A program made the translations under genes and the position numbers. A stretch of DNA of 46,722 bases from Bradyrhizobium sp. (lineage in GTDB: Bacteria > Pseudomonadota > Alphaproteobacteria > Rhizobiales > Xanthobacteraceae): NCBI RefSeq assembly GCF_030654605.1, contig NZ_JAURXB010000200.1:1-46722 (forward strand), given 5' to 3'. Positions 16,501 to 24,026 of this stretch are shown here, piece by piece. The first letter of the stretch is position 1. Each line of letters opens with the position of its first letter. The notes beneath the pieces are model-generated. The model saw only the letters and a program-made list of their open reading frames with translations, made no database searches and had not been told where the DNA came from.

Positions 16501-16677
16501 GAATTCGCCGGCCATCATCATGGTGCCGACGCTGATCGCCGCGACGATGAGGCCGCCGCAGAGGATCAGCGAGAGGATCGGCCCTCGGAGAATCGGCATG
16601 GCCATGTGCTGCGAGCCGGTGGCGGCTTTTCGAAACAATCCAAGCGCGCCACGGAAATTGACAAGCAGTCTTCGCAT
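13549..16677 (-). CDS. Membrane-bound Cache-PAS-PAS-GGDEF-EAL c-di-GMP protein
   Basis: The 1042-residue protein has membrane helices near 30-50 and 320-345 flanking a double-Cache-like periplasmic sensor (about 55-315). A PAS domain with LVLYDASARIILCNQRY follows, then a second PAS with DARDRRYVLANRVAEAQFG. The GGDEF domain has an intact GGDEF (691-695) and an RxxD inhibitory site (READ, 682-685). The EAL domain has EAL at 819-821, DDFGTGYSSL and AEGVET. Both catalytic sites look intact, so it could make, degrade or switch between both activities. I chose the ATG at 16677, which follows GGGAGACGGGGA; the ATG at 16698 has no good ribosome site. Confidence 0.92.
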   Translation of the reverse strand: MRRLLVNFRGALGLFRKAATGSQHMAMPILRGPILSLILCGGLIVAAISVGTMMMAGEFRERALSNHERELENTVLLLTRHFDQQFEDTEIIANDVIARMQFSDIDSPETFRIWMSSHDSHLVLKSKVSVLSYIGDVGIFDADGKLINSSGTWPLPSISIAGRAFFRNFKSDANLKTAVVEASRNLITGNSTTVIAHRVNGANGVFLGVMARRIEPVHFEKYFASVALGRGSAISMFHRDGTMLARYPHIDSMVGQKFTNAPLLDKVLTAGGRQTLRVQSTVDNMHRLGSAAGLDRFPIIVVATTTVEAALADWQAQTRFMVAAAVLSALVIAFVLFLIIRQVTRQNQESRQRLSLQKQQLDTALNNMTQGLVLYDASARIILCNQRYIDMYGLSTDIVKPGCHFRDLIQHRQNTGSYDGDVDEFCSAIMRNVAQGKLTHMNMESAGRSYLIVNKPLAQGGWVATIEDTTERQNLQQERDRNYAFLRQIIDHIPSQITVKDARDRRYVLANRVAEAQFGRSRDAIVGKTAFDLFPKAAADVLSADDDRMLQSADGLFRDEHADPWQIQASSKRFITSRRIGISDQAGEIRYIINIVDDVTDRRRADEKIAHLAHYDALTDLPNRVLFREQIERELQRTRSGEQFALLYIDIDEFKGINDSLGHHVGDELLKAVADRIRGCLREADLIARLGGDEFAVIQTGVRNVGDVVEFVTRIHELIRQPYQCLGHQLSTDASIGIALAPQDGTDLDQLIKNADLAMYGAKAGGRRTHRFFEPAMDACAKARLAMEQDLRQALVDGGFEIHYQPLVDLRRDEVTGCEALLRWRHPERGMISPAEFVPVAEDTGLIIELGEWVLKTACAEAATWPDHIRVAVNVSPVQLKCPTLALKIASALATSGLRASRLEIEITEAVLIRDDETALTILHQLRDIGVRIALDDFGTGYSSLSYLKRFPFDKIKIDRCFISDITEIDGSSAIVQAVVNIAASRNMTTTAEGVETLEQKQRLRALGCTEMQGYLFSAAKPGPEVRPLFGPRPVTVTAVAR

Positions 16678-16793
16678 TCCCCGTCTCCCGGGGAACATGA
16701 ATACAATGCAGAAATGGCATACCGGTTAGGAAATCCGGTTACTTAAGGCTTAACGGCGCGCGCCGGCCGTAGAAATACGGGTGGCTGCGGCCG

Positions 16794-17864
16794 TCATGCC
16801 GGTTTGCGAGAAGGATTCCGTAACCTTCCCACCACGCCCGTCGGGAAAAAGTAAACGCTGGCGATGAACAGCAGACCAAGCCACAGCAGCCAGCGATCCG
16901 GATGCAGCAGTCCCGGCAGCAGCGGCAGTCCTGCGTCGGCGGCGGCGTTGGAAGCGGCCCCCATCAGCGCCTGCAGGTAGTTCTGGGCCAGGATGAAGAT
17001 CACGGCTCCGACGATCGCACCGTAGATCGTACCCATGCCGCCGATCACGACCATCAGCAGAATGTCCAGCATGATGGCAAAACTCAGCGAGGTATCCGGC
17101 CCGGCATAACGCAGCCATAACGCATTGAGCATGCCGGCGCTGGCGGCGACCAGGGCGGCAAGGCAGTTGGCGTAGGTCAGATGAAACACGGTCCGGAAAC
17201 CCAAAGCCTCCGCGCGAAAACGGTTTTCGCGGATCGCCTGCAGCACCCGGCCGAACGGCGAGTTCACCACACGCAGCAGCGCCAGAATCATCGCGGCGCA
17301 GGCGATGAAGATGAGATAGTAGGTCAGCACGCGGCCATTGACGGCGAAGCCGAACCAATCCTGGGGGATGAGGATGGTGCCCGGCCGCAACAATTCCGGC
17401 AGCTGAAAACTGCGGCCGTCCTCGCCGCCGGTCAGCCATGACAGTTGCGATGCCAGCACCAGGAAGGCGGAAGCGACCGCCAGCGTGATCATGGCAAAGA
17501 AGATCGCCTCGACCCGCAACGAGAACAGGCCGATCGCGAGCGCCAGCAGCATCGCCAGCGGCAGGCCGGCAGCGACGCCGACAGCCACCGCCGCCCAGTT
17601 CGGGCCCATGGAATAAAGCGCGATCGCGATCGAATAGCTGCCGATCCCGTAAAACATGGTGTGCGCGAACGATACGGTTCCGGTGTAGCCGAGCAAGAGA
17701 TCATAGGACGCCACCAGGGCGGCAAAGATGCAGATCTTGGTGGCGACGTTCATCGCCTTGGCGCCGGGAAACAGCAAGGGCGTCACCGCCAGCGCCGCAA
17801 TGATGACGACGAGCAGAATGGAGAGAACGCGGCTGCGCGGCGGATCGCCCGAGAGAATCATCAT
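16794..17864 (-). CDS. livM: Branched-chain amino acid-type ABC transporter permease, LivM family
   Basis: This 356-residue membrane protein shows LivM features: KICIFAALVASYDLLLGYTGTVSFAHTMFYGIGSY (helices and the SFAH/GxGAY region), LRVEAIFFAMITLAVA, SPFGRVLQAIRENRFRAEALG (the cytoplasmic loop that contacts the ATPase) and DILLMVVIGGMGTIYGAIVGA. The start ATG at 17862-17864 overlaps the livH stop (TCAT at 17861-17864). A longer frame to 18110 reads antiphase through livH and is rejected. It is the last gene of the livGFHM set. Members of this family import branched-chain amino acids, urea, amides or aromatic acids, so the substrate is open. Confidence 0.94.
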   Translation of the reverse strand: MMILSGDPPRSRVLSILLVVIIAALAVTPLLFPGAKAMNVATKICIFAALVASYDLLLGYTGTVSFAHTMFYGIGSYSIAIALYSMGPNWAAVAVGVAAGLPLAMLLALAIGLFSLRVEAIFFAMITLAVASAFLVLASQLSWLTGGEDGRSFQLPELLRPGTILIPQDWFGFAVNGRVLTYYLIFIACAAMILALLRVVNSPFGRVLQAIRENRFRAEALGFRTVFHLTYANCLAALVAASAGMLNALWLRYAGPDTSLSFAIMLDILLMVVIGGMGTIYGAIVGAVIFILAQNYLQALMGAASNAAADAGLPLLPGLLHPDRWLLWLGLLFIASVYFFPTGVVGRLRNPSRKPA

Positions 17865-18871
17865 CGACTCGTCACCGCATAGAGTCCGCGTGGTCGCCAC
17901 ATCAGGATCGCGACCATCAGCAGGATGTTGGAGACAAGGGCCAGTTTCGGCACGAGAAAGCCGCCATAATTCGCGACCATGGCGACGAGCAGCGCGCCAA
18001 TGAAACAGCCGCCGATCGAGCCGAGGCCGCCGATGATCACCACGATGAACACCAGCACCGTGAGGTCGTCGCCCATCGAGGCGTGCACCTGTTCGCGGTA
18101 CAGCGCCCACATCACGCCGCCAAGCCCGGCGAGGCCGGAGCCGACCATGAACACCCCGAGAAACAGCCGCCTGATGCGATAGCCGAGCGCTTCCACCATC
18201 TCGCGGTTTTCCACGCCGGCGCGGATCAGAAGACCAATCTTGGTGCGGTTCAGCACCAGTTGAATGCCGCAGAACACCACCAGTCCGACCAGCATTGCCA
18301 GCAGGCGGTATTTCGCAATCGCGACGTCACCGATGATGAACGAGCCGCGCAGCGACGTCGGCAGCGGCAGCGGGATGATCTGCGGTCCCCACAGCGCGTA
18401 CAGCGCCTGTTCGGCGACGATCAACCCGCCCGTCGTCATCAGGATCTGCTTGAGGTGCTGGCCATAGACCGGGAGGATCAGCACGCGCTCGACCACAAGT
18501 CCGAGCGCGCCGGAGACCGCCATCGCGGCAAGTGCAGCCGGCGCCAGCACCGCCAGATTGGTCAGCAGCGAGTCGGCCTGCACGTAAGGCGCCAGCGGCA
18601 GCAGCACCAGGGTTGCGACATAGGCGCCGACCGCGATGAAGGCGCCGTGACCGAAATTGAGCACGTCCATCAGGCCGAACACCAGCGTCAGACCGGAGGC
18701 CATGATGAAAATCATCATGCCCATGGCGAGGCTCGCCACCGTCAGCGTCATCCATGAACTGCCCGATCCGATCAGCGGCAGCATCGCCAGTGCGAGAATC
18801 GCCGGCAACAGCACCGGCAGCAGATCCCGCTTCGGCCTGGGCAACGCGTCGGTCGCGGCAAGGTCGGTCAC
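17861..18871 (-). CDS. livH: Branched-chain amino acid-type ABC transporter permease, LivH family
   Basis: The 336-residue permease begins at GTG 18869-18871, which overlaps the TGA of livF (GTGA in the coding sense). It shows ASGLTLVFGLMDVLNFGHGAFIAVGAYVA (the LivH signature), a large central loop with the TGGLIVAEQALYALWG segment, NREMVEALGYRIRRLFLGVFMVGSGLAGLGGVMWA, and VFIVVIIGGLGSIGGCFIGALL. It forms the translocation pore with LivM. Overlapping genes on both sides support a single transcript with tight translational coupling. Confidence 0.94.
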   Translation of the reverse strand: MTDLAATDALPRPKRDLLPVLLPAILALAMLPLIGSGSSWMTLTVASLAMGMMIFIMASGLTLVFGLMDVLNFGHGAFIAVGAYVATLVLLPLAPYVQADSLLTNLAVLAPAALAAMAVSGALGLVVERVLILPVYGQHLKQILMTTGGLIVAEQALYALWGPQIIPLPLPTSLRGSFIIGDVAIAKYRLLAMLVGLVVFCGIQLVLNRTKIGLLIRAGVENREMVEALGYRIRRLFLGVFMVGSGLAGLGGVMWALYREQVHASMGDDLTVLVFIVVIIGGLGSIGGCFIGALLVAMVANYGGFLVPKLALVSNILLMVAILMWRPRGLYAVTSR

Positions 18872-19590
18872 TGATGCGTCTCCAGACTGAGCCCGAGTAA
18901 TTTTTCCTGCAGCGCGAAATCGCCCGCCAGCGCCGCCATCTCGCCGCGGTGGACGATCCGGCCATTGTCCATCACCAGCACGGTATCGCCGATCGCCTGC
19001 GCGGCATGGAAATTCTGTTCGACCAGCAGGATGGTGGCGCCCCGGCGCTTGATTTCCGCAAAACATTCGATCAGCGCCACCACGATCGCCGGCGCCAGGC
19101 CCTTGGTCGGCTCGTCGATCAGCAAGAGCTTGCGCGGTTCGACGATCGCGCGCGCGATCGACAACATCTGCTTCTGCCCGCCGGACAACGCGCCCGCGCG
19201 CGACAGCCAGAACCGCCGCAGTGCCGGAAAAAACCCGAAGATCCACTCCAGCCTGGCATCGTCGAGCGGTCCGTCGCGCGCCGCGAGGATCAGGTTTTCC
19301 TTCACCGTCAGGTCGGAGAACACCGCCATGCTCTCCGGGACGTAACCGACGCCGAGCCGCGCAATATCGGGCGTCGCGCTGGCTTCGATGCGCTGCCCGT
19401 CGAGCGAGATCTGGCCGGCGGAGGCCTGCCACAGGCCCATGATGGTGCGCAGCGTCGAGGTCTTGCCGGCTCCGTTGCGGCCGAGCAGCATGGTGGTCTG
19501 GCCCTCGGGCACGCTGAAATCGACGCCGTGCAAGATGTGATAACGCCCGACATGGGTGTGCACGCCGGCGAGGGTGAGGAGGTCGGTCAT
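18868..19590 (-). CDS. livF: Branched-chain amino acid-type ABC transporter ATPase, LivF family
   Basis: The 240-residue ATPase has Walker A GRNGAGKTS (about 36-44), the Q loop, signature LSGGQKQML (about 135-143), Walker B LLLIDEPTKGLAP (about 155-167) and an H-loop region where the family His is replaced by Gln (VEQNF), as is normal for LivF. ATG 19588-19590 overlaps the livG stop (TCAT at 19587-19590). It pairs with LivG to power the LivHM channel. Confidence 0.95.
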   Translation of the reverse strand: MTDLLTLAGVHTHVGRYHILHGVDFSVPEGQTTMLLGRNGAGKTSTLRTIMGLWQASAGQISLDGQRIEASATPDIARLGVGYVPESMAVFSDLTVKENLILAARDGPLDDARLEWIFGFFPALRRFWLSRAGALSGGQKQMLSIARAIVEPRKLLLIDEPTKGLAPAIVVALIECFAEIKRRGATILLVEQNFHAAQAIGDTVLVMDNGRIVHRGEMAALAGDFALQEKLLGLSLETHQ

Positions 19591-20351
19591 GCCGCGCTCT
19601 TTCCGGGCGCGATGCCGAGATAGGCCTCCTGCACGATCGGCGAGGCGATCACCTCGGCCGGCTTGCCGTCGGCCACCAGCTGGCCATTGTGCAGCACGAT
19701 GATGCGGTCTGCCAGCGAGCGCACCACGTCCATCTTGTGTTCGACCAGCAGGATGATCTTGCTGGCATCCTGCTTGAGCTGCGCGATCAGGTTGAGCACG
19801 ACGGGCACCTCGTCGATGCTCATGCCGGCGGTTGGTTCGTCGAACATGAAGACTTTCGGCTCGAGCGCCATCATCAGCGCGACTTCGAGCTTGCGCTGAT
19901 CGCCGTGGGATAGCGCGGTCGCCGCCACGCTGCGCCGGCTGCCAAGGGCCACCTGATCGAGAATGGCGTCGGTGCGGGCGATCAGGTCCGTCCGCGTGAT
20001 CCAGGGCCGCAGCATGTCGTAATGCACGCCGCTGGCCGACTGCACGGCGAGGCGGACATTCTCCGCCACGCTCAAATTGGGAAACAGATTGGTGAGCTGG
20101 AACGCGCGGCCGAGGCCGGCTCGGGTGCGCAGTGGCGCGGACAACTGAGTGATATCGGCGCCGTCGAACAGGATGCTGCCGCCCGAGGGACGCAGCTGTC
20201 CGGAGATCAGGTTGAAGTAAGTGGTCTTGCCGGCCCCGTTGGGGCCGACGATCGCGGTCAATTCACCCGGCCGAAAGGTGCAGCTGACGCTGTCGACCGC
20301 AACGTGTCCGCCGAAGCGAATGGTGAGGTCGCGGGTTTCGAGCAAGGTCAT
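19587..20351 (-). CDS. livG: Branched-chain amino acid-type ABC transporter ATPase, LivG family
   Basis: The 254-residue ATPase has Walker A GPNGAGKTT, the LivG insertion after it, a signature motif ALSHGDQRKLEVA (SHGDQ in place of LSGGQ, as common in the FmdE/UrtD-like branch), Walker B VFMFDEPTAGMS and H-loop VEHKM. I start at ATG 20349-20351, giving MTLLETRDLTIRFGG; a longer frame to 20582 reads through a palindromic repeat element. The SHGDQ signature is often seen in transporters for ureas, amides and aromatic acids, so a ligand other than leucine is possible. Confidence 0.94.
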   Translation of the reverse strand: MTLLETRDLTIRFGGHVAVDSVSCTFRPGELTAIVGPNGAGKTTYFNLISGQLRPSGGSILFDGADITQLSAPLRTRAGLGRAFQLTNLFPNLSVAENVRLAVQSASGVHYDMLRPWITRTDLIARTDAILDQVALGSRRSVAATALSHGDQRKLEVALMMALEPKVFMFDEPTAGMSIDEVPVVLNLIAQLKQDASKIILLVEHKMDVVRSLADRIIVLHNGQLVADGKPAEVIASPIVQEAYLGIAPGKSAA

Positions 20352-20382
20352 CGGAGAACTCTTGGTGAAGCTCTTCTCTTCA

Positions 20383-20502
20383 CCTCTCCCCGCTTGCGGG
20401 GAGAGGTCGGATTGCGAAGCAATCCGGGTAAGGGGGACTATCCGCGAATCCGAGTGCGTCGAGAGACCCCCACCCCGGCCCTCCCCCGCAAGCGGGAGAG
20501 GG
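20383..20502. repeat. Composite palindromic element between the binding-protein gene and livG
   Basis: The element has three hairpins: CCTCTCCCC at 20383-20391 with GGGGAGAGG at 20398-20406; GGATTGC at 20409-20415 with GCAATCC at 20419-20425; and 20479-20489 with 20492-20502. The left and right ends are also near-complements of each other, so the whole 120 bases can fold back. It resembles repeated intergenic palindromes of Bradyrhizobium and Rhodopseudomonas and shares GAGAGACCCCCACC-type sequence with the element at 39943-40084. It may act as an RNA-processing or attenuation point within the transporter operon. Confidence 0.75.
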
Positions 20503-20509
20503 AGCAGAA

Positions 20510-21688
20510 TTACCGCTTGTTGCGGATCGGCACGTTCATGTCCTCGATCTTGATCTCGCGGACCGGCTCGTTCACCGCCCACGCCAGGTTCGGATCAACC
20601 TTGACCTTGAAGTGATACATGCTCTGCAGCGCCTGATGATCTTCCTTGCGGAAGATCATCTTGCCCTTGGGCGTATCGAACTCCATGCCTTCCATGGCGC
20701 TGATCAGTTTTTCGGTATCGGTGGATTTCGCCTTGGTGACCGCGGTGACCACGGCCATCGCCGCGGCGAACCCGCCCGCCGTGAAGAAATCCGGCGGCGC
20801 GTTGAAGCGCTTCTGGTGCTCCTTGACCAGCCAGTCGTTCACCGGATTCTTTGGAATATCGTAGTAGTAATAGGTCGCTCCCTCCATGCCGGGCAGGCTC
20901 TTGTAGGCCGCCAGCGCCGGCAGGATGTTACCGCCAGTCGATAATTCGATGCCGTAACGCTTCGGGTCCATATCCTGCAGTTTGCTCAGGGGATTGCCGG
21001 CGCCGGCCCAGATCACCCAGATGATCTTGCGGCCGGGCTTGTCCTTCAGCGCGTCGAACAGACGCTGGCCGGCCGCGGTGAAGTCCGTCGTGGTGGTCGG
21101 CGCGTACTCTTCGGCTGCCAGCGTCGCGCCGGTCTTGGCCAGCGCTTCCTTGAAAGCGGCGACGCCGTCCCGGCCGAAGGCATAGTCCTGGGCCAGCGTC
21201 GCGATGGTGACGCCCGGCTTGCCAATGGCGATCGCGTTCGAGATTGCATCCTGCGAGGAGTTGCGGCCGGTGCGGAAGATGTACCGGTTCCACTTTTCCC
21301 CGGTAATCTGGTCCGCGACCGCGGGTTCGACGATCAGGATCTTCTTGTTCTCCTCGGCAACCGGCAGGTCGGCAAGGGCCGCGGCGGACGAGGTCGTGCC
21401 GATCGCGATATCGACCTTGTCGTCCTGGTAGGCTTCCGCCAGCGCTGACTTGGACAGATCCGGCTTGCTCTGGTCATCCTTGGTGATGATCACGATCTTG
21501 CGCCCGTCGAGCGTCATGCTGCCCTTGGTGGCATACTCAAGTCCCATGCGCAGGCCGGTTTCGGTCTGTTTCGCGTAGGCTTCCAGCGGTCCGGTCTTGC
21601 CGTAGATCAAGCCGATCTTCAGATCCTGCGCGGGGGCGCTCCCGATCAGGCCGAGTGTGACAGTTGCAAGAATGAGTGGGTAACGCAC
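20510..21688 (-). CDS. Liv-type ABC transporter substrate-binding protein
   Basis: The 392-residue periplasmic protein starts at GTG 21688 behind AGGAGGGA; the signal peptide is MRYPLILATVTLGLIGSAPA in the translated form, with the mature start near QDLKIGLIYGKTGPLEAYAKQ. It is a type I periplasmic binding protein (peripla_BP_6) with the typical first strand, the TSSAAALADLPVAEENKKILI segment, TLAQDYAFGRDGVAAFKEAL and YYYYDIPKNPVNDWLVKEHQKRF. It would supply ligand to LivGFHM. Unlike amino acid receptors, members of this branch often bind aromatic or aliphatic acids; the ligand is not fixed by sequence. Confidence 0.93.
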   Translation of the reverse strand: MRYPLILATVTLGLIGSAPAQDLKIGLIYGKTGPLEAYAKQTETGLRMGLEYATKGSMTLDGRKIVIITKDDQSKPDLSKSALAEAYQDDKVDIAIGTTSSAAALADLPVAEENKKILIVEPAVADQITGEKWNRYIFRTGRNSSQDAISNAIAIGKPGVTIATLAQDYAFGRDGVAAFKEALAKTGATLAAEEYAPTTTTDFTAAGQRLFDALKDKPGRKIIWVIWAGAGNPLSKLQDMDPKRYGIELSTGGNILPALAAYKSLPGMEGATYYYYDIPKNPVNDWLVKEHQKRFNAPPDFFTAGGFAAAMAVVTAVTKAKSTDTEKLISAMEGMEFDTPKGKMIFRKEDHQALQSMYHFKVKVDPNLAWAVNEPVREIKIEDMNVPIRNKR

Positions 21689-21802
21689 GGCGGTCCCTCC
21701 TGTTGCAGAATGGATGTCAGCATAGCGATTTGCACAGTCGGACGAACATTGCAATTCGATGTTTCGGCCGCGGACGACTTCGGCGAAAGCGTGTTCCGAT
21801 GT

Positions 21803-23851
21803 CTAGCCGGCCTGCCCACGAACTGGGCGTTGCTCACCGGATGTGCCGCCGATCCCCGCGACGTTTCGCCAGTCCGATTGCGCTTCTTCCGCGCTTTCGA
21901 AAATATGCGCGGCGACGCCGCGTCGTTCCAGGGCTTCGCCGAGCTTGATGCGCAGAAAGCCCGAGGTGGTGTAGCGCGAGACGCCCGAATAGAAGCGGTC
22001 GGCGAGACCCCGCACCATGGCCGAATACTCATCAAGCAGCTCCGGCACGATCGAGAAATTGTCGTAGTTGACGATCGCGTAGACCCGGCGGCCCAGCCCG
22101 CCGAGCCGCGCTTCGACGGATCTGGCGATGGCGTCGATATCGGCGCGGCTGCGCAATGCATAACGCTCCAGATTGACGAAGAACAGGTTCTGCCGCTCGT
22201 CGAGGGTGAAGCGCTGATCGAGCGGAATGGTGAGCATGTCCTCGCGCAGATCCATCGGGCCCTGCCGGAAGATCCGGGCGTCCATGGCGATCGGGTCGCG
22301 CGGTATCAGCGGCCTGAAATCCATCAGCGCGAGGATATCCCGCTCGATCTCGATGCCGGGGGCGATTTCAATGAGCTCGAGTCCGTCAGGCCGGAGGGTG
22401 AAGACGCAGCGCTCGGTGACGTAGAGGACGCTCTGCCCGCGCGCGGTCGCGTAGGCGCCGCTGAACGTCACATGCTCCACGGCTTCGACGAATTTGCGCG
22501 CCCTGGCTTCCTCCAGGATGGCGAGCTTGCCGTCGGCGAGCGCGATGCGCAGGTTTCCGGCGCCGAAGGTGCCGACGAAGATCACCTTCTTGGCGTTCTG
22601 GCTGATGTTGATGAAGCCGCCGGCGCCGGCCAGTTTGGGGCCGAACTTGCTGACGTTGAGATTGCCTGATCGGTCGACCTGCGCGAGGCCGAGAAACGCC
22701 GCGTCGAGACCGCCGCCGTCGTAGAAATCGAACTGATAGGGCTGGTCGATCACCGCCTGGGTGTTGATCGCGGCGCCGAAATCGATGCCGCTGGCGGGAA
22801 TGCCGCCGATTGTCCCCGGCTCCGCCGTCAGCGTGATGAGGTCGATGATGCCCTCCTCGTTGGCGACTGCGGCGATGCCATCGGGCATGCCGATGCCGAG
22901 ATTGACGACGCTGTTGGGCTTCAGCTCGAACGCCGCGCGGCGCGCGATGATCTTGCGCTCGCTCATCGGCATCGGCGGCAGCGAGCCCGCGCGCACCCTG
23001 ATCTCGCTGCTGAAAGCGGGGTTGTATTGCGTGCCGAAGGTCTGCCAATGATTTTCCGGCCTGGCGACCACGACGCAGTCGACCAGGATGCCGGGGATCT
23101 TGACCTGGCGCGGATTGAGGCTGCCGCTTTCGGCCACCCGCTCGACCTGCGCGATCACGATGCCGCCGGAATTATGCGCCGCCATCGCGATCGCCAGCGC
23201 CTCCAGCGTCAGCGCTTCCTTCTCCATGGTGAGATTGCCGTCGGGATCACCGGTGGTGGCGCGGATGATGCCGACGTTGATCGGAAAGATCTTGTAGAAC
23301 AGGCATTCCTGGCCGCCCAGCGTGACCAGCTCGACCATGTCCTCGGTGGTGCGGGCGTTGAGCTTGCCGCCGCCGTTGCGCGGATCGACGAAGGTCCCCA
23401 TGCCGACGCGCGAGATATGTCCGGGCCGGCGCGCCGCGATGTCGCGAAACATGTGGGTTATGACGCCCTGCGGCAGATTGTAGGCCTCGATCTGATTGGA
23501 TATCGCGAGCGCCTGCAGTTTCGGCGCGAGGCCCCAGTGGCCGCCGATCACGCGCTTGACCAGCCCCGCATGCGCGAAGTGATTGAGGCCGCGATCCTTG
23601 CCGTCGCCTTGTCCGGCGGCATAGACCAGCGTCAGATTGTGCGGTTTGCCCTGCGCATAGGGCGCGTCGCCCTCGCTGGCGAGATAGAGCTGCTCCAGCG
23701 CCAGCGCGATTTCCTCGGCAAACCCGATGCCGACGAAGCCGCCGGTGGCGACGGTATCGCCATCGCGAATGAGGCGCACGGCTTCCGCCGCCGTGACGAT
23801 CTTGCCCTTCTCCGCGTTGCGCAGATAGGGCAAGGCTGGATGCTGGCTCAC
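21803..23851 (-). CDS. Family I CoA-transferase (acyl-CoA:acetate/3-ketoacid type) with extra C-terminal domain
   Basis: The 682-residue protein starts at GTG 23851 after GGGAGGAA. Residues about 1-525 are a fused alpha/beta family I CoA-transferase like Ydi[20 protein letters not shown], then [19 protein letters not shown], and the catalytic glutamate Glu344 in TAEPGTIGG, which forms the glutamyl-CoA thioester. Residues about 532-682 are an additional domain ([43 protein letters not shown]) not part of the transferase core. The gene is 114 bases upstream of the binding-protein gene in the same direction, so it probably heads the operon and activates the imported acid. Confidence 0.9.
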   Translation of the reverse strand: MSQHPALPYLRNAEKGKIVTAAEAVRLIRDGDTVATGGFVGIGFAEEIALALEQLYLASEGDAPYAQGKPHNLTLVYAAGQGDGKDRGLNHFAHAGLVKRVIGGHWGLAPKLQALAISNQIEAYNLPQGVITHMFRDIAARRPGHISRVGMGTFVDPRNGGGKLNARTTEDMVELVTLGGQECLFYKIFPINVGIIRATTGDPDGNLTMEKEALTLEALAIAMAAHNSGGIVIAQVERVAESGSLNPRQVKIPGILVDCVVVARPENHWQTFGTQYNPAFSSEIRVRAGSLPPMPMSERKIIARRAAFELKPNSVVNLGIGMPDGIAAVANEEGIIDLITLTAEPGTIGGIPASGIDFGAAINTQAVIDQPYQFDFYDGGGLDAAFLGLAQVDRSGNLNVSKFGPKLAGAGGFINISQNAKKVIFVGTFGAGNLRIALADGKLAILEEARARKFVEAVEHVTFSGAYATARGQSVLYVTERCVFTLRPDGLELIEIAPGIEIERDILALMDFRPLIPRDPIAMDARIFRQGPMDLREDMLTIPLDQRFTLDERQNLFFVNLERYALRSRADIDAIARSVEARLGGLGRRVYAIVNYDNFSIVPELLDEYSAMVRGLADRFYSGVSRYTTSGFLRIKLGEALERRGVAAHIFESAEEAQSDWRNVAGIGGTSGEQRPVRGQAG

Positions 23852-24026
23852 GGCGTTCCTCCCGGGATGGCTTTCAAACCGCGTGTCGGATTCCCGATTG
23901 CTGGCGGTTGCTCGACGTTCTGCGCCCTGGCGCATCGATCATAGGAGTCTGGACCGGAAGCCGGTTTGCTTCAAATCAAAAGACCGGCGGATGGCGGGCC
24001 GGAAGGGAGGGACAGCGCGCGTGCGG

